DNA of 64,000 bases from Actinomucor elegans (GCA_026027325.1 JAMSLZ010000003.1:1240001-1304000), one strand, 5' to 3'. Positions 25,140 to 37,576 are shown, numbered from the stretch's first letter. Notes: generated by a model from the letters alone, not told the origin. Numbers and translations: made by a program.

Positions 25140-25996
25140 TTATTGCTTTAACGAGTTCAATTCATTGATCAGTTCTGCCTTTTCCCTTTCCATATTACTT
25201 TCTCTTTGATGCAAAATACGAATATATTCTAAAGCTACAAACCTGTTATTACAAGTATAAAAAGTAAATAATAATACAACTTACTTTTACTTAGAATTTC
25301 CCATTTCGAGGTCTTTAGACCTTTGTCGACTGGCAGTAAATCTCGAAGATCATCAAACAGATCCTTCATTTCTTTTCTTCTTTTACGTTCGGCCAGTTTG
25401 TGACTTACACGTAGCTCGGGTGATCGACTATAAGGTGTTGGTTGCTGTAATTCACTGCCTCTTCTTGATACAGGCCGTCTTTCTTCTTCTTCCATATCCA
25501 TGTCTGCGCCACCCGAGGAGGAGGACAAGGAGCTATGTCTCAAAGGGGCCATATTGCTAGCAGCAATAGAGTGACGCCTATGGTAAAGTGAATCCTCTAT
25601 CATGTTTATTTGTTTCAACTGGTACTCGGTCGCTCTCGGCCTTGTGGCAGTAGTCAAATGTGTAATAGAGGGTAAAGACTCTCGTCTCCAAGGTGAAGTG
25701 GTAGTGGAAGTCGGTGGTGTTGGTAGTTGTGGCAAGTGTTCTGGGGTAGTTACCATAGAAGATCTCCTCGAAGAAGGAGAAGAAGGTGGTGAGTTCATGG
25801 ATAAAAGTGAATGTGCAGGACGAAAAGAAGAATGAAGCGCAGGATCCGTTAATGAACCACGACGAGAATTAGCAGGACTCGAATGAGTACTGTCAATTTG
25901 GTAAGGATGATGACGAAAAGAAGAAATGGGATATAATGTTCGACTTGAGGTTGGGTCAATAAGTGAGGGTCTTCTTTCTGTTTCTTGGTAATCCAT
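25140..25996 (-). CDS. bHLH transcription factor
   Basis: Two exons, 25996-25285 and 25234-25140, giving 268 residues. The 50-bp intron interrupts the loop/helix 2 region, and splicing yields [17 protein letters not shown]. The basic region reads [12 protein letters not shown], with the His, Glu and Arg at the spacing that contacts CANNTG (E-box, CACGTG-type) DNA. Helix 1 is [11 protein letters not shown]. Helix 2 is followed by a short Leu/Glu/Lys heptad-like stretch ([13 protein letters not shown]) that could extend the dimer. The first ~190 residues are Ser/Pro/Arg-rich with repeated RRGS/RRSS, which look like PKA-type sites. It is probably a nuclear regulator; its targets are unknown. A GT microsatellite precedes the ATG in the leader. 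Confidence 0.85.
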
Positions 25997-26537
25997 AGTG
26001 TGTGTGTGTGTGTTTGGTAATGTAAAAAGAGAGTTGTATTACTATTTTTTTTTTTTTTATTTTATTATTAGTATATGGAGGGGTGTAATCCAGGCTCCGC
26101 CGAGAAAGCGCGTGCTTGTGATTCGCCACGCGTAACAATTCATTAACCTTTTGGTTGCCACATGGCTCCAAGAATTGATTTCACAAGGGATCAAACACAC
26201 TATGAAAGTGAAACAACTCCTAAGGCACTTGGTTTTGTCATACATTATATAATAGATGCAAGGGGAGAGTATGAACGGTAATCATTTTTGATACTCCGGT
26301 CCATCTCTGTTAGACTTGGCATAGGTTAGGATGGGAAAAAAGACACCATCAAAGCACATAGAGTCAATGTGCCTGAAAATATTACTAGTATCAGCCTATT
26401 TTCTTTCTGAATGGATGAGATCCAGGTCACATTTTCGCGCTAAACTCGGTAGAAAAAATTTATTAATAATCGATCCAATCATCAACAGCGCATAAAAACC
26501 AAGATCTATACAGAAGAAAACGTGGTGTTCCTGAAAC

Positions 26538-26568
<31 letters not shown>

Positions 26569-26673
26569 TTCTATATAATAACAGGGTATATCATCTCCAC
26601 TTTTTATTCATTCATTAAAGAAAGACTTTACAATTCACGCCAAGTAAAGAAACCTTATTTCACATCACGTTAC
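25997..26673. other. promoter of bHLH gene and 3' flank of BRAT1 homologue
   Basis: Both genes point left, so this interval serves as promoter for the bHLH gene and as the 3' end of the upstream gene. It holds a (GT)n run just beyond the bHLH start (near 25998-26011), a T tract at about 26045-26057 and 28 A residues at 26538-26565. No gene is seen. Confidence 0.5.
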
Positions 26674-29331
26674 TTAGTAACAGTCCAGCATATTGATATC
26701 ATCATCAGGATTCGTTGGTATAATGGAACGCGTCATCATCTCCGCGTTGATATCAAATGCTTCTTGATAAAGATGCTCGGGATCTAAAGTCTGCTTTTGC
26801 TGAGCCATATTTACTTTGCGTAAGGTATCCAAGAAACTTGTTTCAAAATCATCTTGATCCTGATAGTGTCTCTTCCCTGATGCCGGTAGTGGATATTCAG
26901 CAAGGATACCTTCAATCACACGCACTGCTTCAATGCGAACCACTCGGTTGGTATCCGTAGCCTAATTAAGGTTAATCACTAGTCTAGTCTTTGTTTCAAT
27001 CGTCCTTACCGAATCAGCCAATAATTTACCCGCATCAGTATGAGGGAAAAAAAAGATAATCCCTTGACTTGGGTCACGATACTTTTTTTGTTGACGCTTT
27101 TCATGCTTATACAAGAGCCAAAGTTGCTCAAGCAACTTGCATGCGCGTATACACACATCTGTATCTTCGTCATGAACCAGTTTTCGTATGATAAAAGGGC
27201 TAAGCACGCCCGTCAGACTCACTTTTGAAAATACAACCAATAAAACTTACTTGAGCGAAGTCTGATTTACTGAATTTACTTGTATTTCCATACCCTGGCA
27301 AGATCGGTTTTCAACAAGACAAATGATAGCATCCAAAGTAGCTCTTCGAACAAATGCTTCTGTATCATATAATAAACTAGGCAGCTTGCTGGCTAAATCT
27401 CTACTCACTTTATGCTGTTGAATATAGTCCCAACCTTCTTTGCATTTCATCATCATCTAAAATCACACTTTAAGCTCTTGTTTAATTTCTTTCTATCATA
27501 AATTACCTGCAATACTTCAATAGCAGATGCTCTTACGTAAGGTTCAGAGTCATGGATGCGCTGAAACACTTCTAATGGTAAATCATAAGTCAAAGCAAAC
27601 TGGTTTTTGGTTTTGACGGGTTCTTTAAACAAGAGTCCAACAAAATGTATGACGGCATCTCGCATATCCCACTCTGTGTCCAAGAACTTGAGCCTCAGAG
27701 CTTCTGCTAATGCTTTTCCCTACAGTAACTATTAGCTTCAAATACAAAATGACCTTGATTTTACTTTACAGATTCTGTAAGCAACGATCCAATTTGATCA
27801 TGGCTCAATAATGTATCAAACGATTCTAATACAATAGACAGGCTTTTGCAGTCTAAACTCGTTTCCTCATTCGTTATGATATCGACCAACGCTTGTATGG
27901 ATTGAGTTAGCAGTTGCTGCTGCTGATATCCATTCAGATGATAAAGTGTGTTTGTCAATAATGCCAAAATAGCTTTGAGGACACGAGGATCTGCATAGGC
28001 TGCATCATGTTTCAACACATCAAAAACTTGAATATAATGTGATTCCTAATAGACGAGTAAGAGCTTTGTTCAACAATATCTAGGGCTGCTTACATGAATG
28101 ATTTGTGAATCTGTTTCAACCAGTGTGTTAAGCGCGCGTATGACTTGCTGAAGTACATTGTTCTTTAACCGATTTGTCCTGATGAGCTGCTTTATATTGG
28201 CATCATAGTCTTTATCAATGCAAATATTATACAACTTGTGTAAAATTGCGTAAGACTCTTTAGATGAGCATGCTTCGGTAGATGATCTTTGCTTGAGCAA
28301 ATCGAACGTTGATTCCAGCAGTGATACGGCTGTTGTTAGTTGATCCACTTTGGAAGCCTGGCGTATCATATCAATAGCGATGGATGAGATAGTGATGTAA
28401 GCTTAAGCAATCCGAGTTAGTTTCATTGCTTCTTGACACACATTGCACTTACCTTGGTTTACGTCTGATTGCTCAGTAGATAGATTCAAGGTCAACAAAG
28501 GATCTTTATCCCAAGTAAACAAGCACGACAAAATCTCCAACACCCTTGATCGAATCATTCTATCGGACAAGCATAACAGCGGCATCATGGAATGCAACTA
28601 CTATTATATGAATACACATATTATTTAACTGCATTTGAAATACTTGCCAACTTTTTTGATCGAATATACTGCAACGCGTTTTCTTGACTACGCACAAGCT
28701 CCCAACAAAAATCCAAAGCAGACAATAACTGCCTCTGATCCCCATTAGGCTGCAGCAAAATTGATTGAATCAATGCTGAAGGATCCATAATATCCAGTAA
28801 ATCGTGTGTATTCAATTTGAGTACAGTTGAAAATAACTGACATGCTTGTGATACTACATAACTACTTTGATCGAGAATAGCATAAGTGATCAACAATGTA
28901 GCTTTTTGGTTTTGTAAAAGCCACATGTGTCCCAATGGGCACCATAGGAACAATCGGCATGCTTCAATGCAAGCACAGCGCAAAGCGGCCTCAGAAGACT
29001 TGATGCCGTCCGTTACCATGGTCAATAACTCGGGGTAATCGTGCTGCAATTGTCTAAAAAAGTTGTCTTGGCCATAATGCACCAACTGACCCATGAACCG
29101 AATACACAGTGTGGTGACGCGGTAGTCTTGGTCGCTCTCGATCAAGCATGTCTGTTGGATTTGCTTCAAGATCTGACATGATCGGTCGAGATTGGCGATA
29201 GCATCAGCATCGTGTGTGGCCAACACGAGGGTCAAGAAAGAGAGGACTTTCTCGTAAAGTGTATCATCGACAATTGTCTTGGACATGAATGGCAAGGCCT
29301 TGATCATGCTTTCAGCTCTTTCGAGATCCAT
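26674..29331 (-). CDS. BRAT1: BRAT1 homologue (INTS11/CPSF73-binding HEAT protein)
   Basis: Eight exons: 29331-28648, 28597-28453, 28401-28094, 28045-27770, 27719-27507, 27456-27251, 27199-27010 and 26961-26674, giving 769 residues (human BRAT1 has 821). The protein is alpha-helical and HEAT-like throughout. It matches animal BRAT1, as I remember that protein, in order: VDDTLYEKVL near the N-terminus; WDMRDAVIHF then DSEPYVRASAIEVL in the middle; FVRRATLDAI; and the extreme C-terminus DCY. BRAT1 is a cytoplasmic partner of the Integrator nuclease INTS11; published structures place the BRAT1 C-terminal Cys at the catalytic zinc ions. An in-frame ATG at 29415 would add 28 residues rich in Ser/Lys, but 29331 (MDLERAESMIKAL) fits the family start better. 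Intron 1 has a GC donor and a tandem acceptor. Confidence 0.85.
28598..28647 (-). other. GC-AG intron with TAGTAG acceptor
   Basis: On the minus strand the exon ends AAG TTG and is followed by GCAAGT. The intron ends with TAGTAG before TTG CAT TCC. Using the second TAG keeps the frame (KKL to LHSMM). Using the first would place an in-frame TAG stop at the junction. No usable GT donor with the right phase is nearby. Confidence 0.75.
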
Positions 29332-29939
29332 AGTTTTAACTAGATTTAAAAGTGTGCGGGAAGAAGAAGAAAAAAAAGAAGAGCTTTTTCTATTGGATTT
29401 TCTGTAGGTTTTCATCGAGGCGACTGTATATGAGTAAGCGGAAAAGACATGTGTTATTACAATAAAACTGACACGATAAGATGTTCCTTCTCACTCACAA
29501 TACTAGATAGGCATTACAGTACACATATTTATCTTCATGGCTCTTTATTAGAGTAGTTTTGAAAGTCAAGCACTATTGAATGTAGTTGTTTTTTTTATTG
29601 GCTGTCAGCAATAAAACAAACTCAAAGACAGTCTTTCAGAGGGGTTTTAGTTAACCTGTTCAAGTTGACTTCAGGTTAGCTTGTATCTCTTATATTCATA
29701 CTCTCAAGCGAAATGGTGGTTCGAAGGGACCAACCTAGTTCAAGAAAATAAATGTCTTAAAAGACATAGAGAACTGATTTTCTAGGTACCAATAATGAAA
29801 TGCAATAAGATATTTATCCAGTATTTGTGCAGTTGCCTATGTTTTACATAGGTCTGGTTTGACTAATATGATATATTGGTACATGCCGAGGAGTTGATAG
29901 AAAATGGAAACACTTTATTAGGGATTCATTTTTTGAATA

Positions 29940-29974
<35 letters not shown>

Positions 29975-30079
29975 GACAAAGGAAGAAGTTTAAAGTATCA
30001 GTTTAAAGCATCTACTGCAGAGGTGATATTCTAAACGGTATTTTAAGTTCAAAATTTAGAGTATCTGCTGTGAAGGCTC
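29332..30079. other. intergenic, with GTTAAC-like motifs and (TTA)n
   Basis: Holds the leader and promoter of the BRAT1 homologue (pyrimidine-rich on the minus strand). A segment at 29648-29690 has AGTTAACCTG and TTCAGGTTAGC, and a (TTA)n microsatellite lies at about 29946-29974. No gene is seen. Confidence 0.5.
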
Positions 30080-31420
30080 TAATATCATTTAACTGTATTT
30101 CATGAATTTCAGTTGAATGAAATCTGTACTGATTCTTGTCTTTATATTGGCGATCGTACAGTTAACAGTAAAAGTTGGAATCGTTCTCGTCAGGTTATGT
30201 ATTTGGGTTTGGTAAGCTTCTTAAAGACTTCAGCTGTACTTTGTGGAATCGAGCTAAATGGCATTTGTAACGATGATTGTTTATATATTGGCGGTCTCAA
30301 GCTCGACAGTAGAAATTAGGATCATTCTTGTCAGGTAGCATATTAGAGTTTGGTAAGATTTTTAACGACTTTAGCTGCATTTTATGAACTCGAGTTAAAT
30401 GGCGTCTGTAGGTACATTTGCTTTTACTTTGAGAGTTACAAGATCGACAGTAAAAATAAGGATTGTTCTCGTCAGGCAGTATATTTGGGTTTACTATCTT
30501 TTTAATGGTTTCGGGTGCATATTATGAGCTAGGGTTAAATGCCAACTATAACCAGATCTGTTTGTATATGGATAGTTACAAGCTCGACATTGGAAATTGG
30601 GATCATTACTATCGGTTGATATACTTGCGTGTGCTAAATTCCTTAGTGGCTTTAGTTGCATTTCATGAACTCGAGTTAAATGATATCTATAACAAGCCTT
30701 GTTTCTATATTGACAATTACAAGACCGACAGTAAAAGTTGGAATCGTTCTCGTCAAGCAGTATGTCTGGGTTTGGTAACATCAATGGCTTTAGTTGCATT
30801 TTATGAATTCTAGTGAAATGTAACCTGTAATTATGCTTGTTTCTGTATTAACGGTTACAAGATTGACACCAATGGTTGAGATCGTCCCCGTCAGGTACCA
30901 CATTCGGGTTAGATATATAACTCTTTTGCCCTGATACATGATCAATATGAGATTGTCGAACATGTTTTTGAAGAGTATATTCCCATGCATATGATCTTTT
31001 GAATACAGTACAATAATGAGTGATGGCATTTTTTGGTTTCGTCTCAAGGTAATATATATTAGATATTGTTGTTGGAGTATCATTTGTATCTGTTACAGTA
31101 TCTACGTACAGAATAAAGTTACATTCACAAGCCCAGGATAATAGTTTGCGTTTGCTCACCCTTTTTCTACTGCAGAAATTACTAAAGATAAAGGTTTTTC
31201 ATCTATAAGCTCCTCCTCTTTTATTACGATATTTTCATTTGGTGGGAATACATTATCACTTTCGCAAATAGTATCGTTGTACTTCATTGCAGACGTGTCC
31301 TTTGATTCCAAGGTAGTAACATGCTATTTAACGCATCTCTTTTTCATTTTGACAATTCCAGAATGTTTAATATTCACATTCCGTTGTCTCTTGGCAGAAG
31401 TGGTTGCTCTTGTTCTCATT
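30080..31420 (-). pseudogene. decayed tandem C2H2 zinc-finger gene
   Basis: On the minus strand a 138-bp (46-residue) unit recurs about six times. A well-preserved finger reads FYCRSCNCQYRNKACYRY then HLTRVHEMQLKPL, with exact C-x2-C-x12-H-x4-H spacing, and PNPDILPDENDSN links the fingers. The upstream part begins near an ATG at 31419 (MRTRATTSAKRQRN) and includes a finger whose second Cys is Phe (YCTVFKRSY). Disabling changes are clear: TAG after MKKRCVK, TAA after WCQSCNR, a one-base frameshift after KPLKR, TGA replacing the second zinc Cys of one finger (CRA-stop-DRQY), and two TAA codons in the last unit. The intact family would be a DNA- or RNA-binding finger protein. I read this as a pseudogene; a short transcript with two or three fingers cannot be excluded. 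Confidence 0.8.
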
Positions 31421-33447
31421 ACTTTTCGTATTTACTTAAAGTGCGACATAGAATATGGAAAGCCTTCGATCGTAGTGGATTAGCCCTTCATTTTAAACGC
31501 AGCCACTACTAAGATATCAAGGTTAACCTGATTTGGGGAGAATCATTGCGTAAGGGAGTGGATCAAAGTTAACTTGAATTTACTTTTTACTTCAGGAACA
31601 AATTAACCTGAAATTCACTTTCAATCACTCAAGGAACGAAGTTAACTTTGCATTTTCATGATTTCCGGGTAATCAATACATCATTAATCTTTTTATTTTT
31701 AGTCTTTTACACCATGATGATATACATCATTACAATTCATTTATCGTTCATTATTTAAAAAAATATATAGTAAAATACACCAAACTAATCAACAATTTCG
31801 TTTGGCCGCCCACTAGCTCTTTAACTCTTGCTCTTTTATTCTCTTATTAGGACAATCTCATTTTGAAGTCTGTTGATTTATCATGCATGAGTTTCTTTCC
31901 TTTTCGTTTAGTAGATGGTAGTTATTGAAGGTGTATTTACTTGTCTTCTATGACACGATTGGCATTCTTTACTTATTTTCCTTGAAGAGCCCTACAATGA
32001 TGCTAGTTTAATATAACCTATCAATAAAAATAGGATAACTATTATCATTTACTTGATCTTGCATTACATTGAATGTCAAAGAGTATCTTTTGGTTCCAGG
32101 ATATCGTTCTTTTGCCTGAAATTTAAATGATAAGTTGTATTGATGGTAGATAGTAAAAGTGAAGAGAAAGATCAAACGAACAAAATAAATATTCAGCTAG
32201 TCACTATATTTATATCAGAATCTCTGTCATTAAAAAATAACTTTAGCCTATTATATATCACTTGTCATTACAGAGTCTACTAGAGCTAGTAAGGGAATCA
32301 CTGTTCAACTTTGGTAAGCATCTAACAAGACATGCTCATTTTAGAAGTCCTTTCTTCTTCATGCCACGATAATGCTGCACAAGAATATTAAGCTTAAAGC
32401 ATACAATTATTAAGCCCCACTCTTTTTTTTTTCTGTCCAAGAAACCATAAACCTTTTCAGGTTATTTACAATCAATTACATAGACGAAAAACGCAAGGAT
32501 TAAATCATTCGAAAGAGTTTTATTTGCTTTATATGTTTCCTGAAAAAAGATGAACTATCTCCGTTCATTGCAGAGTTTTATACGCTTTTATTGCGATAAT
32601 CAATTATCACGAACTTTGACATTCAATCTCTGTTTTACACTCCAGTCAGAGCGTGTATGGGCCTCTAATACCTTTCCATATTTACATCCACTTATAGAAG
32701 CTAGTCTATTAGAACGAGTTCTAGTTTTACCTACATTGTGTTTGAAGATCATTGGTTTTTCTCAGTTCATAGTTGAGCTAAAGGCGATGCTGTGTTGATA
32801 TAATATGCCATTTGTTTAAACATAGTATGCTTGCATTTTTCAATGCACAATTTCTCTAGACACTACCAATGGCTATATACGATTACGAAATTTGGTTAAT
32901 AAGAAAGAAAATATTGTTGTCTATATTTGCCCAAAAATCACTCCCTTGGCTTGTTGCTGAACTCTTTACTACTTCTGTTGGCCTGAAATTAGTTTTATAA
33001 ATACAAGAACAAAAAAGAAATGTCGGCAGGGGATCACCGAATTCAAAGACATTTAGTACAAGCTGTATTCAATCTTTTCAAGAAAAATAGACAATATTTG
33101 TGCTGGTTGGAAACCATATGGATGCGAGTTCAGACCTATGTTATACAGAAGCTATTAGCACATAAAGTGTATGCAAGCTTATATTTGTCGAAACTGAAAA
33201 TTCTGTTTTACTGTTTAAATTAACATGCAATTCACTCGAAAGTCACTAGAATTTGTCATCAATTCAGCTTATTTCACTTGTTTTTTTCCCCTATATGTAG
33301 TGTCCTCAGCATTACTCTAAAAATTACTATGACATTTGATACTCTATATAAATACAAATGATCGCTAAACTATGCGCAGAAATCTATTGTAGATATATAG
33401 TAATGCAATAGAGCAATTTGCTGATGACAAAACACAAGTTTGGGATG

Positions 33448-33489
<42 letters not shown>

Positions 33490-35578
33490 CAGCTGCATAC
33501 TCTTCAATATACAGGGTTCATTATATCTTCCAAAGGCTGTCTTTATGCTCCAAAGAAAAGAAAAAACGTTTCTGCGAAATTTAAACCAAAATTAGTATTG
33601 TCCCAAGGATATTTCATGAAATGGAGTTAGTTTGAATGTGTCTATATTCCTCCAACTATTTTAGATCAATGTCACATATGATGAGTAAACACTTAGAATA
33701 ATCCACTCTATTTATGAAGGCTTTTATTCGGCCAAAGTACAATGGTTATATTATATTTTATATATGCGCAGTAAATTCCGAGTTTTTCTAGTAGCCTGGA
33801 TTTAATGATTAAGATATTTCTAATGTGGCACCTAATACACAGTGCTTGCTCATAACGAACTTCTATATCTATTATAGTGAAATCTCCAATATTATGAACA
33901 CAGTGGTCACAGAGCTATTTGTCTCTGAATTTTAAAGACGTTGACTGCGGAAAGGGGAGTTCATTGGGTAACTGTAAATAAGAGGCACTTTGTCATGTAA
34001 AACAGGTGCCACTTCTTTCAATATGAATCACCTCATCCTACAATCAAAAAGGTTTTACAAGCTGCGGCTTCTATAGTTTAGCAACCTGTTTAGTCAATGA
34101 GATGACGTTTTGACGTGTAACGATCGCTGCGGTATATGTAGCATTCAATTTCACTATTTGACGTGGTTGTCAAGCAGATGGATGCTTAGCTACCGGTAAC
34201 TTAGCATCGGGGTCGTTCCGCAATCTATCGCAATATTACTTTGCCGCTGTCATGAGAAACATGGGGCCTATAGTTAGTATATAGCGTGACTGATAAATTA
34301 CATATTTTCGCAACAAGTCATTTAGAGTCACGCTCGACCAACATCGCTACTTAACAGAAAAGATTTGATTTAAACGACCGGCGAATGACAAGTTGCCTTT
34401 CAGACTTGTATGCAGTTATGGTATTTGTGCCTGCTCATGACTCCATAGGCCACGTTGCAAGAAGAAAAGGATACTTGAGTTACACGAGTTTCAGTATGTC
34501 ATTGGTGCAACCTGATCTAGACAGAAGGGTTCAAAAAAAAAATTGATAGATTTTATCCGTCCATCGAGTATAGAATCCTGCAGAAATAGACAATACGGGA
34601 TAATCAACCAATTTTTCTTTTAATGAATTTCAAGTCCTCGAGGAAAGGGTTATAACACTTTAAAAAGAAACGAGGCTCAGTTCAAGGGCAAAGTTGTGCA
34701 TCCTGCAGTGTGGCAAATAAAGCGAATTCTGCAGCCAAGAAAGCAGGTTATTCTATATAGTCCGGGATAGTCAACTATTAAGGAAAGTATGCTTGAAATG
34801 TGATCCATCAGGTGGATCTATACATCACCTTGGCTAATACTGAGTTTCTATCGAACTGCTACAATGTTGTTGAGTTCAGATTTTATTCAGCATTTAAACA
34901 TAGTTTTACTTGTATTTAATCAAGAAGGGGATATCCATTGAATCTGCAGGCACATTCGTTATATTACTGTGGCAAATGATGACATGCTTACATGTAAACA
35001 TTCTGTATTGCTTTATTGGGTCCACAATGGAGGAGAACCTATTAAGTTGCTTGCTGCTTTCCAATTGTTATATATCCGAGATATTAAGCAGTAGTATTAG
35101 GATCAACATTGCATTGTATGTATATATGTATGTATATAGGCCCATGGCTGTAAATTATCGTCGATATAGCTCTACTGCGCTTGCATTACATGTGGGCGTC
35201 CTTGCATTATCGCAGTAACTATTTGGGATCTAGATTCCTTAATAATTTAATGACGCGTCTTGATTGCCATTAGGCGTAATATCCAGTCAACAAAAAGTTT
35301 TTTATTTTTATTTTTCTTATCTGTAGACCAATGTACAAGAAACCTTATAACTATGCAATGATCACTCATATGATTGTTTCTGTGAGACTAGAATGTTATG
35401 ATTTTACCCTTATTGAATTTCCTTTTCCGACTAGTTTCACCAATACTACAAGAAAAGGATAAATGAAAAAAAGAAAAAAAAAAAAGTTATATTTAGTTTA
35501 TTGAATAAATAAGTGGAAGGGATAATATACAATAAAAAGGTATAATGGTGGTATAGACAAGATATATAAAACATAGAG
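31421..35578. other. intergenic, 4.2 kb
   Basis: No complete gene is seen. GTTAAC/AATTAACC motifs cluster at 31518-31645. A frame at 32550-32798 (including QSERVWASNTFPYLHP) may be a relic of the same family as 43.9-45.4 kb, but this is weak. A frame at 33020-33223 starting MSAGDHRIQRHL is preceded by TTTTATAAATA, but I recognise nothing in it. There are 33 A residues at 33454-33486. Confidence 0.45.
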
Positions 35579-37192
35579 TTATTCATAGTTAGCAAATTGC
35601 ATAGCGTTATCAAAGGTATTGGGAGGCCAGAATGAGTTCATGGTATCTTCCTCTGATAATAAGTTAGAAGGTGGATCATCCATCACCATGTTTGCGCTCA
35701 AGTCGATAAACTGATCCAAATTATAAGTACTCAAGTCTTGAATAAACAGATTACTATTGGGATCCGAAAAAGCGTCAATGGAAAAGACACTGGAATAATG
35801 GATATTCTTTTCCAAGGCAAAGGACTGCAAGTCAATTGTCTTCATGTCAGGATGCTGTTGTACTGATGCTTGAGCAGGCATCGTGCTCTGAAGACCTTCG
35901 AGAATATTTTGAGCCTCTACATCAAATAATGGAGGGTATCCTGAAGTAAGCATCAAATTGGAAGGTTCATTGCAGAACATGTAATCGGTATTCATGTTCC
36001 AGATATCATTTGTAGTAGGCATATTGCCGATCACGTCCGCTGGTGTAGTATTGTGCAACACGGTGTAACTTGCGGTACTGAGTGACGCACTCATTGTGTC
36101 AGTTTCAGTTGTTTTTGATTTCCTCTTTTTGGAAAGAGGTTCGTCACAAGAGCCAACGTCTACCGCACTGTCTTCATCTTCTGCAGTAGAGGATCCAGGT
36201 TCAACGGGATTGCGACGCTTTCCAGGCTTGGGAGCAGGTCTTGAGGGATCAGTTGATTTGCGACGTTTAGCCATTGGGTCAAGAGGGTTCATTCGCATAA
36301 TAAAAGTCTTTGGATCTGTTTTGGGAGCAGTGGATTCAGTCAATTTTAAATTTTTCTTTTCTTGAGAGGTCATATTTCTATGTCTTGGAGCAGAGACAGT
36401 AGGTACTTTGTTCTTTTTGGCTTCGTAATCTTCAGGGCGTGTAATAAAGATATTGGGGGACATGGTATCGTTTGAACTGTTAACCAAATGCAAGACATCT
36501 TGGCCATTGTCTTGATTGGCCGTGTTATAATAGGGTGATGAGAGAGAAGAGTACATGCCCATATCATGGTGTCTTCTGCTATGACCACCAGCCTGAGACA
36601 AGTTATCGACAAAGATCTTTTCCATGTTGACTTGAAGAGTCCAATAACCGCCTTTACCAGGATGAGCTTGAGTGGGACGACGGTCTACTTTGGTAAACCA
36701 TTTCTTGTTGAGAGATAGATTATGGCGAATGGAATTCTAGATGCAATGTGTCAATATACATGCATTTAGAGAGAGAGAGAGAGAGAAAAAAGCAAAGATT
36801 GCCTATCTTACCTGCCAGCCCTTTTGACCTCGTTTATAATATGGATATGCTTCAGAAATCCACTTGTAAATGTCACTCAAGGTCAGACGACCGTCTTTGC
36901 TTGTCAAGATAGCATGGGCAATGAGGGTTGCATAAGAATAAGGTGGTTTTTCGAAACGATCTGCTGGTTTCCACCAAGGAATGATTTGATGAGGCCAAGA
37001 AGATCTTGTTCTAGAAGGACACGTTTCTAAATCATCATCATCTTCTGGCTGCACACCAATAGGCTCTATTTTGAACTTTAGTTCTGAAGGCTGCTTCATT
37101 GTGTTGGGTAATGGTTGTTGCGTTCCAGGTAATTCACGAATGATTGAAAAATGAGACATGTGTGAAGCTTGTGATCTATTATCGACAGACAT
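35579..37192 (-). CDS. forkhead transcription factor
   Basis: Two exons, 37192-36812 and 36736-35579, giving 512 residues. The forkhead domain covers about residues 81-170: EKPPYSYATLIAHAILTS, then LSDIYKWISEAYPYYKRGQKGWQ, spliced to NSIRHNLSLNKKWF, then GYWTL. The 75-bp intron falls exactly before the recognition helix and contains a (GA/CT)n microsatellite. Such proteins bind RYAAAYA-type sites. In yeasts the closest types (Hcm1, Sep1, Fkh) control cell-cycle genes, but the exact orthologue is not clear. After the domain come basic clusters (PMAKRRKSTDP, LSKKRKSK), probable nuclear signals, and then an Asp/Asn/Ser-rich tail suited to activation. The ATG at 37192 (MSVDNRSQ) was preferred to a hydrophobic upstream extension that looks like leader sequence. 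The neighbouring oxygenase gene is on the same strand. Confidence 0.9.
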
Positions 37193-37541
37193 AGAGAATA
37201 AGAATAATAAAACAAGTAGAATAAAGAAAGAAAGAAAAAAGAAGAAGACAAACAAGAAGGCTTAAATACTACTACAGCCTGCGGCTAGTGTCACGTTACA
37301 GCAAATAGCATCATTTCGGCTTTACTTTTCTTTTTTTCAAAGTCTCCTATGGGTCTTGTACATTAATTATACAGCAGGAGTCTTGGATGCCACAGATTGA
37401 CCCTGGGATCGATTACACAAGCCACTTTCATCATCTGCGCGTTTCATGATGGATAGAAAAACACACTGCCAAAATCGTTATTGTTGTGTTACTTGACCTG
37501 TATGCTCGAAAATAAAACAAACGCCATGACCCTCTCCCACT

Positions 37542-37576
<35 letters not shown>

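Noticed and set aside
29332..29415. Upstream in-frame ATG of the BRAT1 homologue at 29415
   Set aside because: It adds a Ser/Lys-rich stretch encoded by purine/pyrimidine leader sequence; the ATG at 29331 matches the family start. Kept as an alternative only.
33418..33630. 70-residue open frame with a Lys run
   Set aside because: The Lys run is translation of a 33-nt A tract; nothing else supports coding.
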